DNA of 64,000 nucleotides from Sphaerochaeta halotolerans (GCF_003429665.1 NZ_QUWK01000008.1:116921-180920); one strand, 5' to 3'; shown: positions 29,162 to 38,123, counted from the stretch's first letter. Numbers and translations: made by a program. The notes: generated from the letters alone by a model not told the origin.

Positions 29162-30958
29162 TTACATCTCCTGTCCAAGAGTACGCTTAAGTTGTGCTAT
29201 CTTAGCATCAATCTCAGTTTTCTCCCGAAGCAGTTCTTCTATCCCTTCATCCTCAGTACCATCCTGAAGACTAATATCCAAAAGTCGTTTATTGCTCAAA
29301 CGACGCTTCTCGTAATTACGCAGTTGAATACGATTCACTGCTTCACTCAGAACCTCCACCGGTGCCAAGCGAAACTCCTCCATGGCAAAGGATGATGCCA
29401 CGTCACTACGTAGCTGCGGGTCCTCAATCATCTGCAGGATGTACTCATCATGCTTTCCAACATCTTCCCGAGCGGCTTCCTCCAGTACATCGTACAGGGC
29501 TTCAGCCTCACGGTCCTCCAAATCCTCAACAGCCAATTTGTATCGAGTTTGTACGTACAAATCCCTATTATTGACCAGAGTCAGCATTGCATACAAGTCA
29601 ACAGAAATGGTCGCTGGATTCAGCGCCCGGATTTGCCCCTCCTCATTTCTGTCAGCCGGTTTCTCTATAACCCGCTCCCTACGTGAATAATCGTCAAGAA
29701 TTGACGACTCGTCAACATTCAATATTGAAGCCAGGGTTTTTATCAGATCCTGTTTCTCAATAGACGACTGTGTGACGTCCAAGTATGGCCGAACCGCATG
29801 AAATACAGAGGTTTTGCCCTTTGGCGTCAGTGTATCATACTGGTTTACCGCATTGTTTACAAGATAATGAAACCCTTGAACTGCATGTTGCAGCTCATTT
29901 TGCAAAGCTTCTTCCCCTTTTTCCTGCACCAACTCTGAGGCATCCTTTGCACCTTTGAGTGTAAGCACCGAATTCTCCATACCGAAATCCTGGGCAATGA
30001 CCAACGCTTTCTGTGTTGCACTCTGTCCTGCTCGGTCATTATCGAAGAGAATTTGTACTGAAGTACAGTATCTTCTGAGCAACTTACCCTGATCCTCGGT
30101 AAAGGAAGTACCCAAGGGGGCCATCGCATTGGTAAACCCGCTCTGATGCAGAGCAACCACATCAAAATTTCCTTCACATAGTATTGCTTTCTGACTTTTC
30201 TTGATGGTATCAAGCGCTTCATACAAGCCAAAAAGGTTGTGCTTCTTGCTGTATATTACCGTCTCTGGAGTGTTGATGTACTTGGCTTTGGATGTATTGG
30301 AAAGGTCCCTGCCACCAAAAGCTACTGTCTTTCCCTGCCAGTTGCGAATGGGAAACATCAATCGGTCTCGGAAAAGCGGAAACTTGGGATTGTTCTGGCC
30401 GAAAAGACCGCTTTGCTTGAGCAGGTCATCGCTGTAATGATGCTTACGAAGAAAGGCATAAAGCCAATACCCATCGGAGGGTGCATAGCCGAGATTGAAG
30501 CGTTCCCACATTGCTTCGCTGACGTTGCGTTCTTTCAGATACATTCGTGCATGTTCAGCCTGCTTGGAGTTGACCAGAAGGTAATGGAATGAACCAGCAA
30601 TCTTGTCGTACAACTCATACAGTGTCTCTTTCAAACTCCGTTTACTACGGTCCTCTTCAGTCTCATCAGCCAGCTCAATGTTTGCCCTTCTTGCCAGCAT
30701 CTTTACCGACTCGACAAAACTCACCTTCTCCATCTCCATGAGGAAGTCGAACATCGATCCGCCTTTCTTACAACTGAAACAATAGTAGAAACCTTGTTCA
30801 TCAACTACGGAAAAGGACGGAGTTTTCTCTTGATGGAATGGACAGAGGCCCCAAAGCCTTCCTCCCCTGGCACTCAAGGTAACATAATCGGATACAACTT
30901 CACTGAGTTGGATTCGTGCCTTGATCTGTTCAAGTACCGATTCCGAAATCTTTGCCAT
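29162..30958 (-). CDS. dnaG: DNA primase
   Basis: 598 residues. CHC2 zinc finger (CPFHQEKTPSF, then CFSCKKGG), an N-terminal RNA polymerase region and a Toprim domain (ILCEGNFDVVALHQSGF; FDNDRAGQSA). The C-terminal DnaB-interacting region is helical. It synthesises RNA primers at the replication fork. It lies in a minus-strand run YkgJ-like gene, dnaG, rpoD. Confidence 0.97.
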   Translation of the reverse strand: MAKISESVLEQIKARIQLSEVVSDYVTLSARGGRLWGLCPFHQEKTPSFSVVDEQGFYYCFSCKKGGSMFDFLMEMEKVSFVESVKMLARRANIELADETEEDRSKRSLKETLYELYDKIAGSFHYLLVNSKQAEHARMYLKERNVSEAMWERFNLGYAPSDGYWLYAFLRKHHYSDDLLKQSGLFGQNNPKFPLFRDRLMFPIRNWQGKTVAFGGRDLSNTSKAKYINTPETVIYSKKHNLFGLYEALDTIKKSQKAILCEGNFDVVALHQSGFTNAMAPLGTSFTEDQGKLLRRYCTSVQILFDNDRAGQSATQKALVIAQDFGMENSVLTLKGAKDASELVQEKGEEALQNELQHAVQGFHYLVNNAVNQYDTLTPKGKTSVFHAVRPYLDVTQSSIEKQDLIKTLASILNVDESSILDDYSRRERVIEKPADRNEEGQIRALNPATISVDLYAMLTLVNNRDLYVQTRYKLAVEDLEDREAEALYDVLEEAAREDVGKHDEYILQMIEDPQLRSDVASSFAMEEFRLAPVEVLSEAVNRIQLRNYEKRRLSNKRLLDISLQDGTEDEGIEELLREKTEIDAKIAQLKRTLGQEM

Positions 30959-30966
30959 CGCGTTTC

Positions 30967-31410
30967 CTAATCCCGTATGATCGGGGTCTGTTTGAGATCT
31001 ATCTCCAAAAGCCCATCAATCTCCTCTTTGGTATAGAGTCTCCCCTTTCCGATTCCCGGACATGACTTCTTTTCCTCTTCCCAGCGTTCCTCACTCTCCA
31101 GTATACTCATCCAGAACGGATAGGTTCTGCACTGCCTGGGGCGTCCTTCATACACTGAACAACCCCTTTCGTTCAGAAACACACAATCGTAGTTCTGTTT
31201 TTCTTTCAAGCTAATCATGGAGAAAGCACCCATAGCAACAATCCGACAATAGGTTTCTATACATGCTTGCTCATCCATTCCTGTATGGGCACAAAGTCGA
31301 TCCAAATCTGGTTGCGAGAGAAACACATACCCCGGTTCACAGCTGCAACAATAACGGCAACCATCTACACAAGAAAACCGTAAGCCATCCTCATAGAAAC
31401 AACTCATCAA
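30967..31410 (-). CDS. YkgJ-family cysteine cluster protein
   Basis: 147 residues. Cysteines are arranged as CVDGCRYCCSC near residue 14 and CVFLNERGCSVYEGRPRQC near 86-104, the zinc/iron-chelating CxxCx(n)C pattern of the YkgJ family. Its function is unknown in general. It precedes dnaG by 8 nt and is itself preceded by the tRNA-Tyr terminator. Confidence 0.85.
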   Translation of the reverse strand: MMSCFYEDGLRFSCVDGCRYCCSCEPGYVFLSQPDLDRLCAHTGMDEQACIETYCRIVAMGAFSMISLKEKQNYDCVFLNERGCSVYEGRPRQCRTYPFWMSILESEERWEEEKKSCPGIGKGRLYTKEEIDGLLEIDLKQTPIIRD

Positions 31411-31436
31411 TACCCCTTTTTCACGGTACAGACAGG

Positions 31437-31464
31437 AAAAGGGCCTTCCTCAAAGAAGAAGGCC
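31437..31464 (-). terminator. Intrinsic terminator after tRNA-Tyr
   Basis: On the minus strand, GGCCTTC, a 9-nt loop and GAAGGCC are followed by CTTTTCC. It is 7 nt after the tRNA 3' end and separates it from the YkgJ-like gene. Confidence 0.75.
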
Positions 31465-31470
31465 TCCAAG

Positions 31471-31552
31471 TGGAGAGAGAAGGATTCGAACCTTCGAAGG
31501 TATAACCAACAGATTTACAGTCTGCCCCCTTTGGCCACTCGGGAACCTCTCC
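31471..31552 (-). tRNA. tRNA-Tyr (anticodon GTA)
   Basis: 82-nt class II tRNA. Acceptor stem GGAGAGG/TCTCTCC with discriminator A, anticodon arm CAGACTGTAAATCTG, a long variable arm and T arm GAAGG-TTCGAAT-CCTTC. CCA is not encoded. GTA-anticodon tRNAs are substrates for the Tgt encoded at the left of the window. Confidence 0.95.
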
Positions 31553-31571
31553 ATGCCAAAAAGACATTGGT

Positions 31572-31600
31572 ACATTACAAACTCTGCATTGTTTTGTCAA
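31572..31600 (-). promoter_or_regulatory. Promoter of tRNA-Tyr
   Basis: Minus strand TTGACA (31600-31595), 17-nt spacer, TAATGT (31577-31572), 20 nt upstream of the tRNA 5' end. Confidence 0.65.
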
Positions 31601-31682
31601 CCTGCTTCGGCAAAATTCATTGCCTAATAGTGATGAAGTACTTTGCTAAAGCAGATGGTTGAGTAATTGCGAGGTGGTTTCA

Positions 31683-31868
31683 GTGGAGAACTACCAACTG
31701 CTTAACCAGTGCTTCAATACATAGTCCGGATTCATCAAGAACGACATCCAGGACTATCTGAATCTTTTCGCTTTCATAATGAACTTACCCGAAGGCAAGC
31801 AGATGTTCGTGAATCGGGCATTACCCGTCGATATAGCTTCTAGAACCGCATTTCACATGGTATCTTGA
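31683..31868 (+). pseudogene. Short decayed coding fragment, possibly transposase-derived
   Basis: One frame reads GTG-ENYQLLNQCFNT, a TAG at 31722-31724, then SGFIKNDIQDYLNLFAFIMN and about 27 more residues to a TGA at 31866. The aromatic-rich DYLNLFAFIMN stretch and the internal stop look like the C-terminal end of a broken transposase, but I cannot name the family. There is no start or ribosome-binding site. Confidence 0.3.
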
Positions 31869-31937
31869 AGCTTCAATCAACACGGTGCAGCTTAGGTTTG
31901 ATATGTATGCATGAGCTACTATATTTTGAGCAACTAT

Positions 31938-31965
31938 AAAGGCTGACCATTTCTGATCAGCCTTT
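31938..31965 (+). terminator. Terminator-like hairpin
   Basis: AAAGGCTGA, a 10-nt loop, TCAGCCTTT (9 bp perfect), followed by GTGTTTTG on the plus strand. It may be the leftover terminator of the decayed element. Confidence 0.4.
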
Positions 31966-32062
31966 GTGTTTTGAGAAGTATCTTCCCGGAACCAGTTTTC
32001 TTTATATCTCTTGTACTAACCCACCATCTAACGATTTCCTGTGAATTCTGTAGACGTTGTAC

Positions 32063-32085
32063 CTAGAACAGTACATCAGTTCTAG
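32063..32085 (-). terminator. Inverted repeat at the stop of the exported-protein gene
   Basis: CTAGAAC, 9 nt, GTTCTAG, starting one base past the stop codon on the minus strand. No T-tract follows, so it may protect the 3' end rather than terminate. Confidence 0.35.
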
Positions 32086-32086
32086 C

Positions 32087-32608
32087 CTATACCGTGAGCC
32101 CAATCGTAATCGTAGCACTGTAGTCACCAGAAGGAGCAAGTGCTGCAGCACCAGGTATAGTCTCAACTAATGTGATAGAAGTATTCTTCAAAGTACCAAA
32201 TGCGCTGGATGCGGCAGCAAGAATGCTTTCACTTTCAGGACTTACTGTGAGTCCAATACTATTACTACCAGACACAAAATCAGTTGTCGTGATAGTCAAA
32301 CTTACTGGTGTTGCAAGGCTGTTAATGCCGGAAAGTTTGCCTACTTCAACAGCAGAAGCTAACGTAAGCATATCAAAGTTTTCTTTAGTAATAGTAGTGT
32401 TGACCGCACCACTAAAAAGAGCCTGTGACGCAAAATTAGCATCTACAACAGTATCAGCAGTAACACCAAATAATGCAAATTGTGTAACAGTCGAAGTTAC
32501 ATCAATAGTGCTCGTTTCTGTACTTAAAGGTAACCCACTGCTAGCAGCAGCAAACACTCCAACCATCCCGATTACCAAGACCAGCAAAATAGCAATTGTC
32601 TTTTTCAT
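32087..32608 (-). CDS. Small exported protein of unknown function
   Basis: 173 residues. It begins MKKTIAILLVLVIGMVGVFA, a clear type I signal peptide with likely cleavage near AAA-S. The mature part is low in aromatic and charged residues, rich in Ala/Ser/Thr/Val, predicted all-beta, and ends in an alternating strand SATITIGLTV, as pilus or surface-fibre subunits often do. That likeness is compositional only. The frame extends 13 codons upstream, but GGAAAACGAATG (32608) gives the signal peptide. It stands alone between decayed DNA and tRNA-Thr. Confidence 0.65.
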   Translation of the reverse strand: MKKTIAILLVLVIGMVGVFAAASSGLPLSTETSTIDVTSTVTQFALFGVTADTVVDANFASQALFSGAVNTTITKENFDMLTLASAVEVGKLSGINSLATPVSLTITTTDFVSGSNSIGLTVSPESESILAAASSAFGTLKNTSITLVETIPGAAALAPSGDYSATITIGLTV

Positions 32609-32801
32609 TCGTTTTCCTTTTTTGAGGAGCTTTTTGCCCCTGTGCAAGTTTTATTCTTTTGCTTATTCACTATAAGCCAATCTAGCTATGCTATGAGCAA
32701 AAGGTTTTTATGTCAATAGATATTCATATCAATTGTAAAAATAGTTTCGCACATAAGACAAACACATCAAAAAAGGATGTCCTGCCATTTCGCTGGAGTT
32801 C

Positions 32802-32830
32802 TTGACAGATCGTTTCTCTCTCGATATAGT
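32802..32830 (+). promoter_or_regulatory. Promoter of tRNA-Thr
   Basis: TTGACA (32802-32807), 17-nt spacer, TATAGT (32825-32830), 13 nt before the tRNA. One of the best sigma-70 matches in the window. Confidence 0.8.
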
Positions 32831-32843
32831 GCACAGAGTCAAA

Positions 32844-32915
32844 GCCGACTTAGCTCAGCGGTAGAGCACGTGACTTGTAATCTCGGGGTCGTCAGTTCAA
32901 TCCTGACAGTCGGCT
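32844..32915 (+). tRNA. tRNA-Thr (anticodon TGT)
   Basis: 72 nt. Acceptor GCCGACT/AGTCGGC, D arm GCTC-AGCGGTA-GAGC, anticodon loop CTTGTAA, T arm GTCAG-TTCAATC-CTGAC and discriminator T. The anticodon stem CGTGA/TCTCG contains a T-T mismatch at the middle pair. CCA is not encoded. Confidence 0.93.
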
Positions 32916-32919
32916 CAAA

Positions 32920-32953
32920 GAGGGGCATACCATAATGGTGTGCCTCATTTGTT
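32920..32953 (+). terminator. Terminator after tRNA-Thr
   Basis: GAGG-(GG bulge)-CATACC, a short loop and GGTGTG-CCTC, then ATTTGTTTG. It starts 5 nt past the tRNA and separates it from rpsD. Confidence 0.6.
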
Positions 32954-33104
32954 TGTCTTGCGGCCTGCCGTATTAGCTATGCCTACCCTGCTAATCATTC
33001 TCAGTTGTGCGCTGATATCTTGCATTACATAGAAATATTTGTTATAGATAGTATTTGTTAGCATTGGCTAATAATATACTATAATTAGGTGGTACTAATA
33101 CACT

Positions 33105-33695
33105 ATGGCAATATCGAGAACTCCTGTTTTCAAGCGATGCGATTATCTCGGAATCAATCCCCTGGTTTTGGGATATTCCCATAAACCCAGCATTAGGAGA
33201 ACAAAAACAACCCGGCGACGCAAACAAAGCGTGTATGCACGACAACTCATAGAGAAACAAAAACTTCGTTTCATCTATGGTGTACTCGAAAAGCAATTTA
33301 AGCTCATCTATGCAAGAGCTGAGAAAATCGGTGGAATAACCGGAGAAAATTTGCTCACCTTGCTTGAGCTTCGATTTGATAATGTGATATTCCGGCTAGG
33401 GCTCTCAACTACCCGAAGGGAAGGCAGGCAACTGATCAACCATGGCCATCTTATGCTGAATGGGAGACGAGTGGGTATCCCTTCCGTCACCCTGAAAGTA
33501 GGGGATGTGATTTCAGTCCATGAAAAAAGCAAGCAGGCGTTGAGATCACATAACCTTGCGCAGAACAGGAAAATCCCTGCATGGCTGGAGTTTGATGAAG
33601 AGAAACTGGAAGGAAAAGTTGTCACCTTACCGAAGAGAAGTGACATCGATTACGATGTCACAGAATCAGCGGTTGTCGAACTTTATTCCAAATAG
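33105..33695 (+). CDS. rpsD: 30S ribosomal protein S4
   Basis: 196 residues. The S4 RNA-binding domain (about 85-150: LRFDNVIFRLGLSTTRREGRQL, NHGHLMLNGRRV) and the ENLL region are typical. The N-terminus RTPVFKRCDYLGINP lacks the zinc cysteines of the C+ type and resembles treponemal S4. The gene stands alone rather than in the alpha operon. Ribosome-binding site is weak (GGTGGTAC). A strong hairpin follows. Confidence 0.95.
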   Translation: MAISRTPVFKRCDYLGINPLVLGYSHKPSIRRTKTTRRRKQSVYARQLIEKQKLRFIYGVLEKQFKLIYARAEKIGGITGENLLTLLELRFDNVIFRLGLSTTRREGRQLINHGHLMLNGRRVGIPSVTLKVGDVISVHEKSKQALRSHNLAQNRKIPAWLEFDEEKLEGKVVTLPKRSDIDYDVTESAVVELYSK

Positions 33696-33706
33696 ATTTG
33701 TCAGGG

Positions 33707-33740
33707 AAGCCGGCTGGTATAGATAGGCCGGCTTTCACTT
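33707..33740 (+). terminator. Terminator after rpsD
   Basis: AAGCCGGC, a 12-nt loop, GCCGGCTT, then TCACTTTGG. It is 11 nt after the rpsD stop, between convergent rpsD and lacI-type genes. Confidence 0.7.
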
Positions 33741-33750
33741 TGGTTCATGC

Positions 33751-34836
33751 CTATTGGCCTGTTTTGCCATCGTATGATGGCCTTTGTTCCTTGTTTTCAC
33801 ATTGTCCTGTTGAACTCTTTATAACGAGATTTGGCTTAAGGATGACATCAGCTTTCCCCTCTCCACTCCGTCTTGCTTGCAGCTGATCGAATGCAGTACG
33901 GCCCAATACCTTCGGATCCTGATGGACACTGCTCAAGGAAGGACGGGTGATGTCGCTGAGGAAGGATGCATCGTACCCTATCACAGACACTTGCCTGGGA
34001 ACCTCTATGTTCTGTTCCCTGAGTGCTTGCAATACCCCAGCGGCTACTGAATCATTGCAACAGATGATTGCAGTGAAATCACATAATGAAGAGAGAAAAT
34101 GCCTGGTCATGGCATACCCGCTCTCATAGGTATACCCTGTACTGCAAAGCAGCTCCCTGTGAACCGTCACCCCATACTCTTCCAATGCATTCTGATACCC
34201 TTTCAGACGGTCGAGGGAGGAATAACTACCCATGAGTCTCCTATCATGAAAATTGAGTAGATCAGAGGGTTTATCACCCCAGAAACTCGCAAAAAAGGCA
34301 ATCTGACGATGACCTGCCTTCAGCAGGTACTTAGTTGCAAGGTACCCTCCCATCTCATTGTCATAGTAGATATGACTTGCGAAATCACAGTAATCGTGCC
34401 GATAGATGATCACAACCGGAGTGGAAATTGCAAACAAGGCAGGCAGCAATGAAGCAGAAGTGTCACTGAGCGGACAGAACAAGAGCCCATCCACCCCAAG
34501 CTTGGCAGCCCAATGAAGATTCTTTTTTTCCTGGACAGCGCTTCCTTCTGAAGAGAATACCAGGAGTGTTTCCCCCTCGATGTTGGCCCTGGAAAGGATT
34601 CCTTCAACAACCAAGGAGAAGAACGGATTTTCCAGACTGGGAACTACCAGCGCTATCACAGCATTGGGATGATTGGGTTTTTTGGGGACATACCCCAACG
34701 TATACATTGCCTCACGTACCCGTTTGGCTACAGATGGTTCCACACGATTGACATGGTTCACAACCCTTGACACGGTAGCAATGGAAACCCCTGCAGCCTT
34801 GGCGACATCAGTAATTGTTATCTTCTTCCTATGCAT
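33751..34836 (-). CDS. LacI-family transcriptional regulator
   Basis: 361 residues. N-terminal helix-turn-helix ITITDVAKAAGVSIATVSRV with hinge helix, then a periplasmic-binding-protein-like effector domain (about 62-345). The frame is open to 34911, but ATG at 34836 begins the DNA-binding domain; it overlaps the aroA 3' end by 19 nt. As last gene of the tctC-tctB-tctA-aroA transcript it probably controls that operon; the effector is unknown. Confidence 0.9.
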   Translation of the reverse strand: MHRKKITITDVAKAAGVSIATVSRVVNHVNRVEPSVAKRVREAMYTLGYVPKKPNHPNAVIALVVPSLENPFFSLVVEGILSRANIEGETLLVFSSEGSAVQEKKNLHWAAKLGVDGLLFCPLSDTSASLLPALFAISTPVVIIYRHDYCDFASHIYYDNEMGGYLATKYLLKAGHRQIAFFASFWGDKPSDLLNFHDRRLMGSYSSLDRLKGYQNALEEYGVTVHRELLCSTGYTYESGYAMTRHFLSSLCDFTAIICCNDSVAAGVLQALREQNIEVPRQVSVIGYDASFLSDITRPSLSSVHQDPKVLGRTAFDQLQARRSGEGKADVILKPNLVIKSSTGQCENKEQRPSYDGKTGQ

Positions 34837-36128
34837 CCATCCATCTCCCTTATTTCTGCTCCACAGTTGCGAAAGGCATCGAAAAAGCCCGGGAAAGAGA
34901 CAGAAACGCACGCTGCATCCTCAACAACCAATCCTTCCTCTGTAGACAGGCCAAGAGCCACCATTGCCATCGCAATACGATGGTCATGGGAGGAGGAAAC
35001 CACTCCCCCTCTCACCTTAATAGGGCCCCTCACGACAAGAGAGTCCTCACCTACCTCCAGATTGCAACCCAATGCGTTCAGCTTTGTTGCCATCTCAGCA
35101 ACCCTGTCAGTCTCTTTCTGTCGGACATGACGTAGATTGGTGAAGGTAGTGACTCCATGTGCCTGAGTAGCGGCAACAGCGAGGGCTGGCAATGCATCAG
35201 GGATATCACCAAGATCAATCGTTACGCCACCGTGCAAGGTTGCACCTCCCTGTACAGAGAGAGTCCCCTCTTCCTCATGTTTTACCACATTGGCACCCAT
35301 GGCTCTTAGAATCTCAATTACTCGCTTATCCCCCTGGCTGTCCTGGAAATCAAGTGACGTCAGGAGTAAGTCAGAGTCACTGAGAACAGCTGCAACCAAG
35401 GGAAACGCTACTGCAGAGAAATCTGCGGGAACAGTAAACCTCCCTGGACGATAGTGTTGGCCTCCCTTGATGTAAAACCTGGTGTAATCATCTCGCTTCT
35501 CGACCGAAATCCCATACCGATGCATCCAGTCAAGGGTAATCTGTACATAGGGAGTCTCCAAAGGGTCCTCAACAAGGATTTCTGTATCTCCCTCTGCCAA
35601 TGGGCAAGAGAGCAAAAGGCTCGAAACATATTGGCTGTTATTTCCATTGATTGTAACCTTCCCCCCCCTCATGATTCCCTTTATTACTACAGGAGGAGCC
35701 TCCTGACCCCCACGAGTGAGGAAAGCAGTCGCTCCAAGAGTGTTCAGCGAATCAACCAAGCGTTTGATCGGGCGTCTGCGAATCTGTTCATCACCTGTGA
35801 TCACAGTCCATCCATCAACCAAGGCAGCAACGGAAGAAAAGAAACAGGTGGTGGTACCTGAGTTTCCTGTATTGATACAATCCTCAGGAACAGCCAAAGC
35901 GCTCCCTTTCCCCTGAATAACCCAATACCCTTCTTGCTCTTCAACCATTGCACCAAAAGCCTTTGCAGCAGAGAGGGCACTCAAGCCATCCCCACTGCAA
36001 AGGGGGTTGTAAATAATCGACTGTCCTTCAGAGAGCAAGCTCAACAGTACAGCACGGATAGTGTGGCTCTTGGAACCTGGGACCTGGAGACTTCCATGCA
36101 AGGAACCAGGCTTAACAAGTACATGCAT
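34818..36128 (-). CDS. aroA: 3-phosphoshikimate 1-carboxyvinyltransferase (EPSP synthase family)
   Basis: 436 residues. EPSP synthase joins shikimate 3-phosphate and PEP. Visible motifs: VPGSKSHTIRA (substrate Lys, Ser and Arg), RRRPIKRLVDSL, KETDRVAEMATKL and SHDHRIAMAMV. The PEP-loop motif, normally GN(S/A)GT(T/A)xR, reads GNSGTTTCFF, so the usual Arg is Cys. That deviation, and its place behind tctCBA rather than with other aro genes, leaves open a specialised enolpyruvyl transferase. It starts 3 nt after tctA. Confidence 0.85.
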   Translation of the reverse strand: MHVLVKPGSLHGSLQVPGSKSHTIRAVLLSLLSEGQSIIYNPLCSGDGLSALSAAKAFGAMVEEQEGYWVIQGKGSALAVPEDCINTGNSGTTTCFFSSVAALVDGWTVITGDEQIRRRPIKRLVDSLNTLGATAFLTRGGQEAPPVVIKGIMRGGKVTINGNNSQYVSSLLLSCPLAEGDTEILVEDPLETPYVQITLDWMHRYGISVEKRDDYTRFYIKGGQHYRPGRFTVPADFSAVAFPLVAAVLSDSDLLLTSLDFQDSQGDKRVIEILRAMGANVVKHEEEGTLSVQGGATLHGGVTIDLGDIPDALPALAVAATQAHGVTTFTNLRHVRQKETDRVAEMATKLNALGCNLEVGEDSLVVRGPIKVRGGVVSSSHDHRIAMAMVALGLSTEEGLVVEDAACVSVSFPGFFDAFRNCGAEIREMDGCIGRR

Positions 36129-36131
36129 ATA

Positions 36132-37625
36132 TCACATCCTTCTCTTACGTATGAATCGCTTCAAAGCCCTGCTGTTGGAGAGCAAGGTCAAGATAACCAA
36201 GGAGAGCAAGACCAATGTAATGGGTCTTCCCAGCAGTGCCACTAAAAAGGCATCTTCGCTGGAAGCCAAGGAAATAGCTCTTCTGAAGTTGGAATCCATC
36301 ATTCCTCCTAACACGATGGCAAGCGTCATGGGAGCAACCGAGTAGGAACGACGCCGCATAAAGAAGCCCAAGACTCCGAAAAAGAGCATCAGATATACAT
36401 CAAACATCCTGTTGTTCGTAGCGAAGGAACCAATTATGCAGAGGACGATAACCAAGGGGAGAAGAATCCGCTTGGGTACTGTAATGATTTTACTGATCCT
36501 CGGGGCGACCAGCAATCCCAGAACCAAGAGGAAAATACTACCAATGAAACCACCAGCAAGAATTGCATGGAACATTGGTGCACTGGTCTTGATGAACATT
36601 GGGCCAGGCCGCAGTCCATGGACATAGAAAACCGAAAGGATGATTGCGGTAACGGCATCCCCTGGAATTGCAAGAGTCAGCATAGGGATCATAGCCCCGC
36701 CAATACAGGCATTGTTGGCTGATTCACTGGCAACAATGCCCTCAATTGCGCCCTCTCCAAAGGGAACCGAAGGGTTTTTTACTAATTTTTTTGCCTGACT
36801 GTAGGCAAGGAAAGCTGCAACAGGTCCTCCCGCTCCAGGCAAGGCACCAATGACAACCCCGATGGTTGCATACCAGAGAGAGATTGGAGTATGGCGCAGC
36901 AGTTCCCTGGTCTTCAGCTTCTTATGCGAAAGGGAGGGAACATTCCCCCCTTCAAGACTGGTAGAAATGACCATCAACACCTCTGAGAAGCCGAAGAGAC
37001 CAACCAAGGCGGGGACGATATTAATTCCTGCCTGCAGATTCTCGATACCAAAAGTCAGCCTGGCGGTCCCCATTACCGAGTCGATACCGACCATGCTGAA
37101 GAAGAGGCCAAGACAGGCACTGATGAGCCCCTTTGCAAAATGCTTTGTGGTAAGGGAACCGACAGTGGTCAGGCCGAAGGTAGCTAGAAGGAAATAATCC
37201 ATTGGGGTGAATTTCAATGCTACAGAGGATATTGGCTTGGCTAAAACAGCCAATGCGAGGAATCCAAAAAGCGTCCCTATGAAGGAGTAGAGCACTGCAT
37301 AGATTAAAGCCTTGTAAGCCTCTCCTTTTTCTGCAAGGGGGAATCCGTCTAGGGTGGTCACTACTGATGATGGTGCCCCAGGGATATTGATCAGGATAGC
37401 CGAGAGTGCTCCACTGAACACACCAACCACATAGACACCCATGATGGTGGCAATAGCATTGGTGGTCTGCCATGAATAGGTAATTGACACCAAGAGTGCT
37501 GTTGCCATGGAAACTGACAAACCAGGGATGGAACCTACAAAAAGGCCGGCAAGCGAACCAGATAAGACGAGCAATACAAATTGCATATTGATTGCATAGG
37601 AAAAAATTCCAAGAAACATATCCAT
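36132..37625 (-). CDS. tctA: Tripartite tricarboxylate transporter TctA subunit
   Basis: 497 residues, about 12 membrane helices. TctA signatures: GLFVGSIPGLSVSMATALL near residue 24, NIPGAPSSVVTTLDGFPLA near 80, and GALPGAGGPVAAFLAYSQAKK near 260. The large membrane subunit of a TTT uptake system, powered by ion gradient and fed by TctC. 12 nt separate it from tctB. Substrate not deducible; family members carry citrate, tartrate or aromatic acids. Confidence 0.93.
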   Translation of the reverse strand: MDMFLGIFSYAINMQFVLLVLSGSLAGLFVGSIPGLSVSMATALLVSITYSWQTTNAIATIMGVYVVGVFSGALSAILINIPGAPSSVVTTLDGFPLAEKGEAYKALIYAVLYSFIGTLFGFLALAVLAKPISSVALKFTPMDYFLLATFGLTTVGSLTTKHFAKGLISACLGLFFSMVGIDSVMGTARLTFGIENLQAGINIVPALVGLFGFSEVLMVISTSLEGGNVPSLSHKKLKTRELLRHTPISLWYATIGVVIGALPGAGGPVAAFLAYSQAKKLVKNPSVPFGEGAIEGIVASESANNACIGGAMIPMLTLAIPGDAVTAIILSVFYVHGLRPGPMFIKTSAPMFHAILAGGFIGSIFLLVLGLLVAPRISKIITVPKRILLPLVIVLCIIGSFATNNRMFDVYLMLFFGVLGFFMRRRSYSVAPMTLAIVLGGMMDSNFRRAISLASSEDAFLVALLGRPITLVLLSLVILTLLSNSRALKRFIRKRRM

Positions 37626-37637
37626 TTTCCCCTCCTC

Positions 37638-38093
37638 CTATGGAAGCATTACATGCAATAGCTTTCCAAACAGGAGATACATCAGAGAGGTAAACCCTAC
37701 AGAGAGCAAGCTGATCAAGAGATACCTTCGCTCTCCAAGGTAGAAGAACAAAGCGAAGAGGAACAAGACCGTAGAGACAAGGAATGTGAGGTGGGGCATC
37801 ACTATGACATAGACCACCGTTCCTAGCGCTACCACAACAGTGTCACGCACCAAGAACAACAGAGGTGCGCCGTCTTTGTTCTCTTTGCCTGCCGAACGAA
37901 GCAGTGAAAGCGACAAGGGAAGCAGAAACACTGCAACAAGAAGGGGGAACAGATAGGGAGACTGTTGCCATACTACCTTTGCCCGTTGATGCTCCACCAG
38001 CGAATAGACGATGGCACAGAGGGATACCAGGAGAAATATGAATCCTTCGATTCGCGAATATGCTCCACTTCTTGATTGCTGTGTTTCTTCCAT
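37638..38093 (-). CDS. tctB: Tripartite tricarboxylate transporter TctB subunit
   Basis: About 151 residues with four hydrophobic segments, size and position of TctB. ATG at 38093 has AAGGAG about 5 nt upstream; the frame opens at a TTG at 38108 that lacks one. Lies between tctC (30 nt) and tctA (12 nt). Confidence 0.88.
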   Translation of the reverse strand: MEETQQSRSGAYSRIEGFIFLLVSLCAIVYSLVEHQRAKVVWQQSPYLFPLLVAVFLLPLSLSLLRSAGKENKDGAPLLFLVRDTVVVALGTVVYVIVMPHLTFLVSTVLFLFALFFYLGERRYLLISLLSVGFTSLMYLLFGKLLHVMLP

Positions 38094-38123
38094 GATGACT
38101 CCTTGCAATAAGCCTCAATGTCA

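Larger units (their letters stand above)
31869..32086. other. Gene-free stretch with two hairpins
   Basis: Together with the fragment before it, this forms a gap of about 490 bases between the tRNA-Tyr promoter and the exported-protein gene. Only two stem-loops are recognisable (31938-31965 and 32063-32085); no RNA gene or conserved ORF is seen. Confidence 0.4.
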
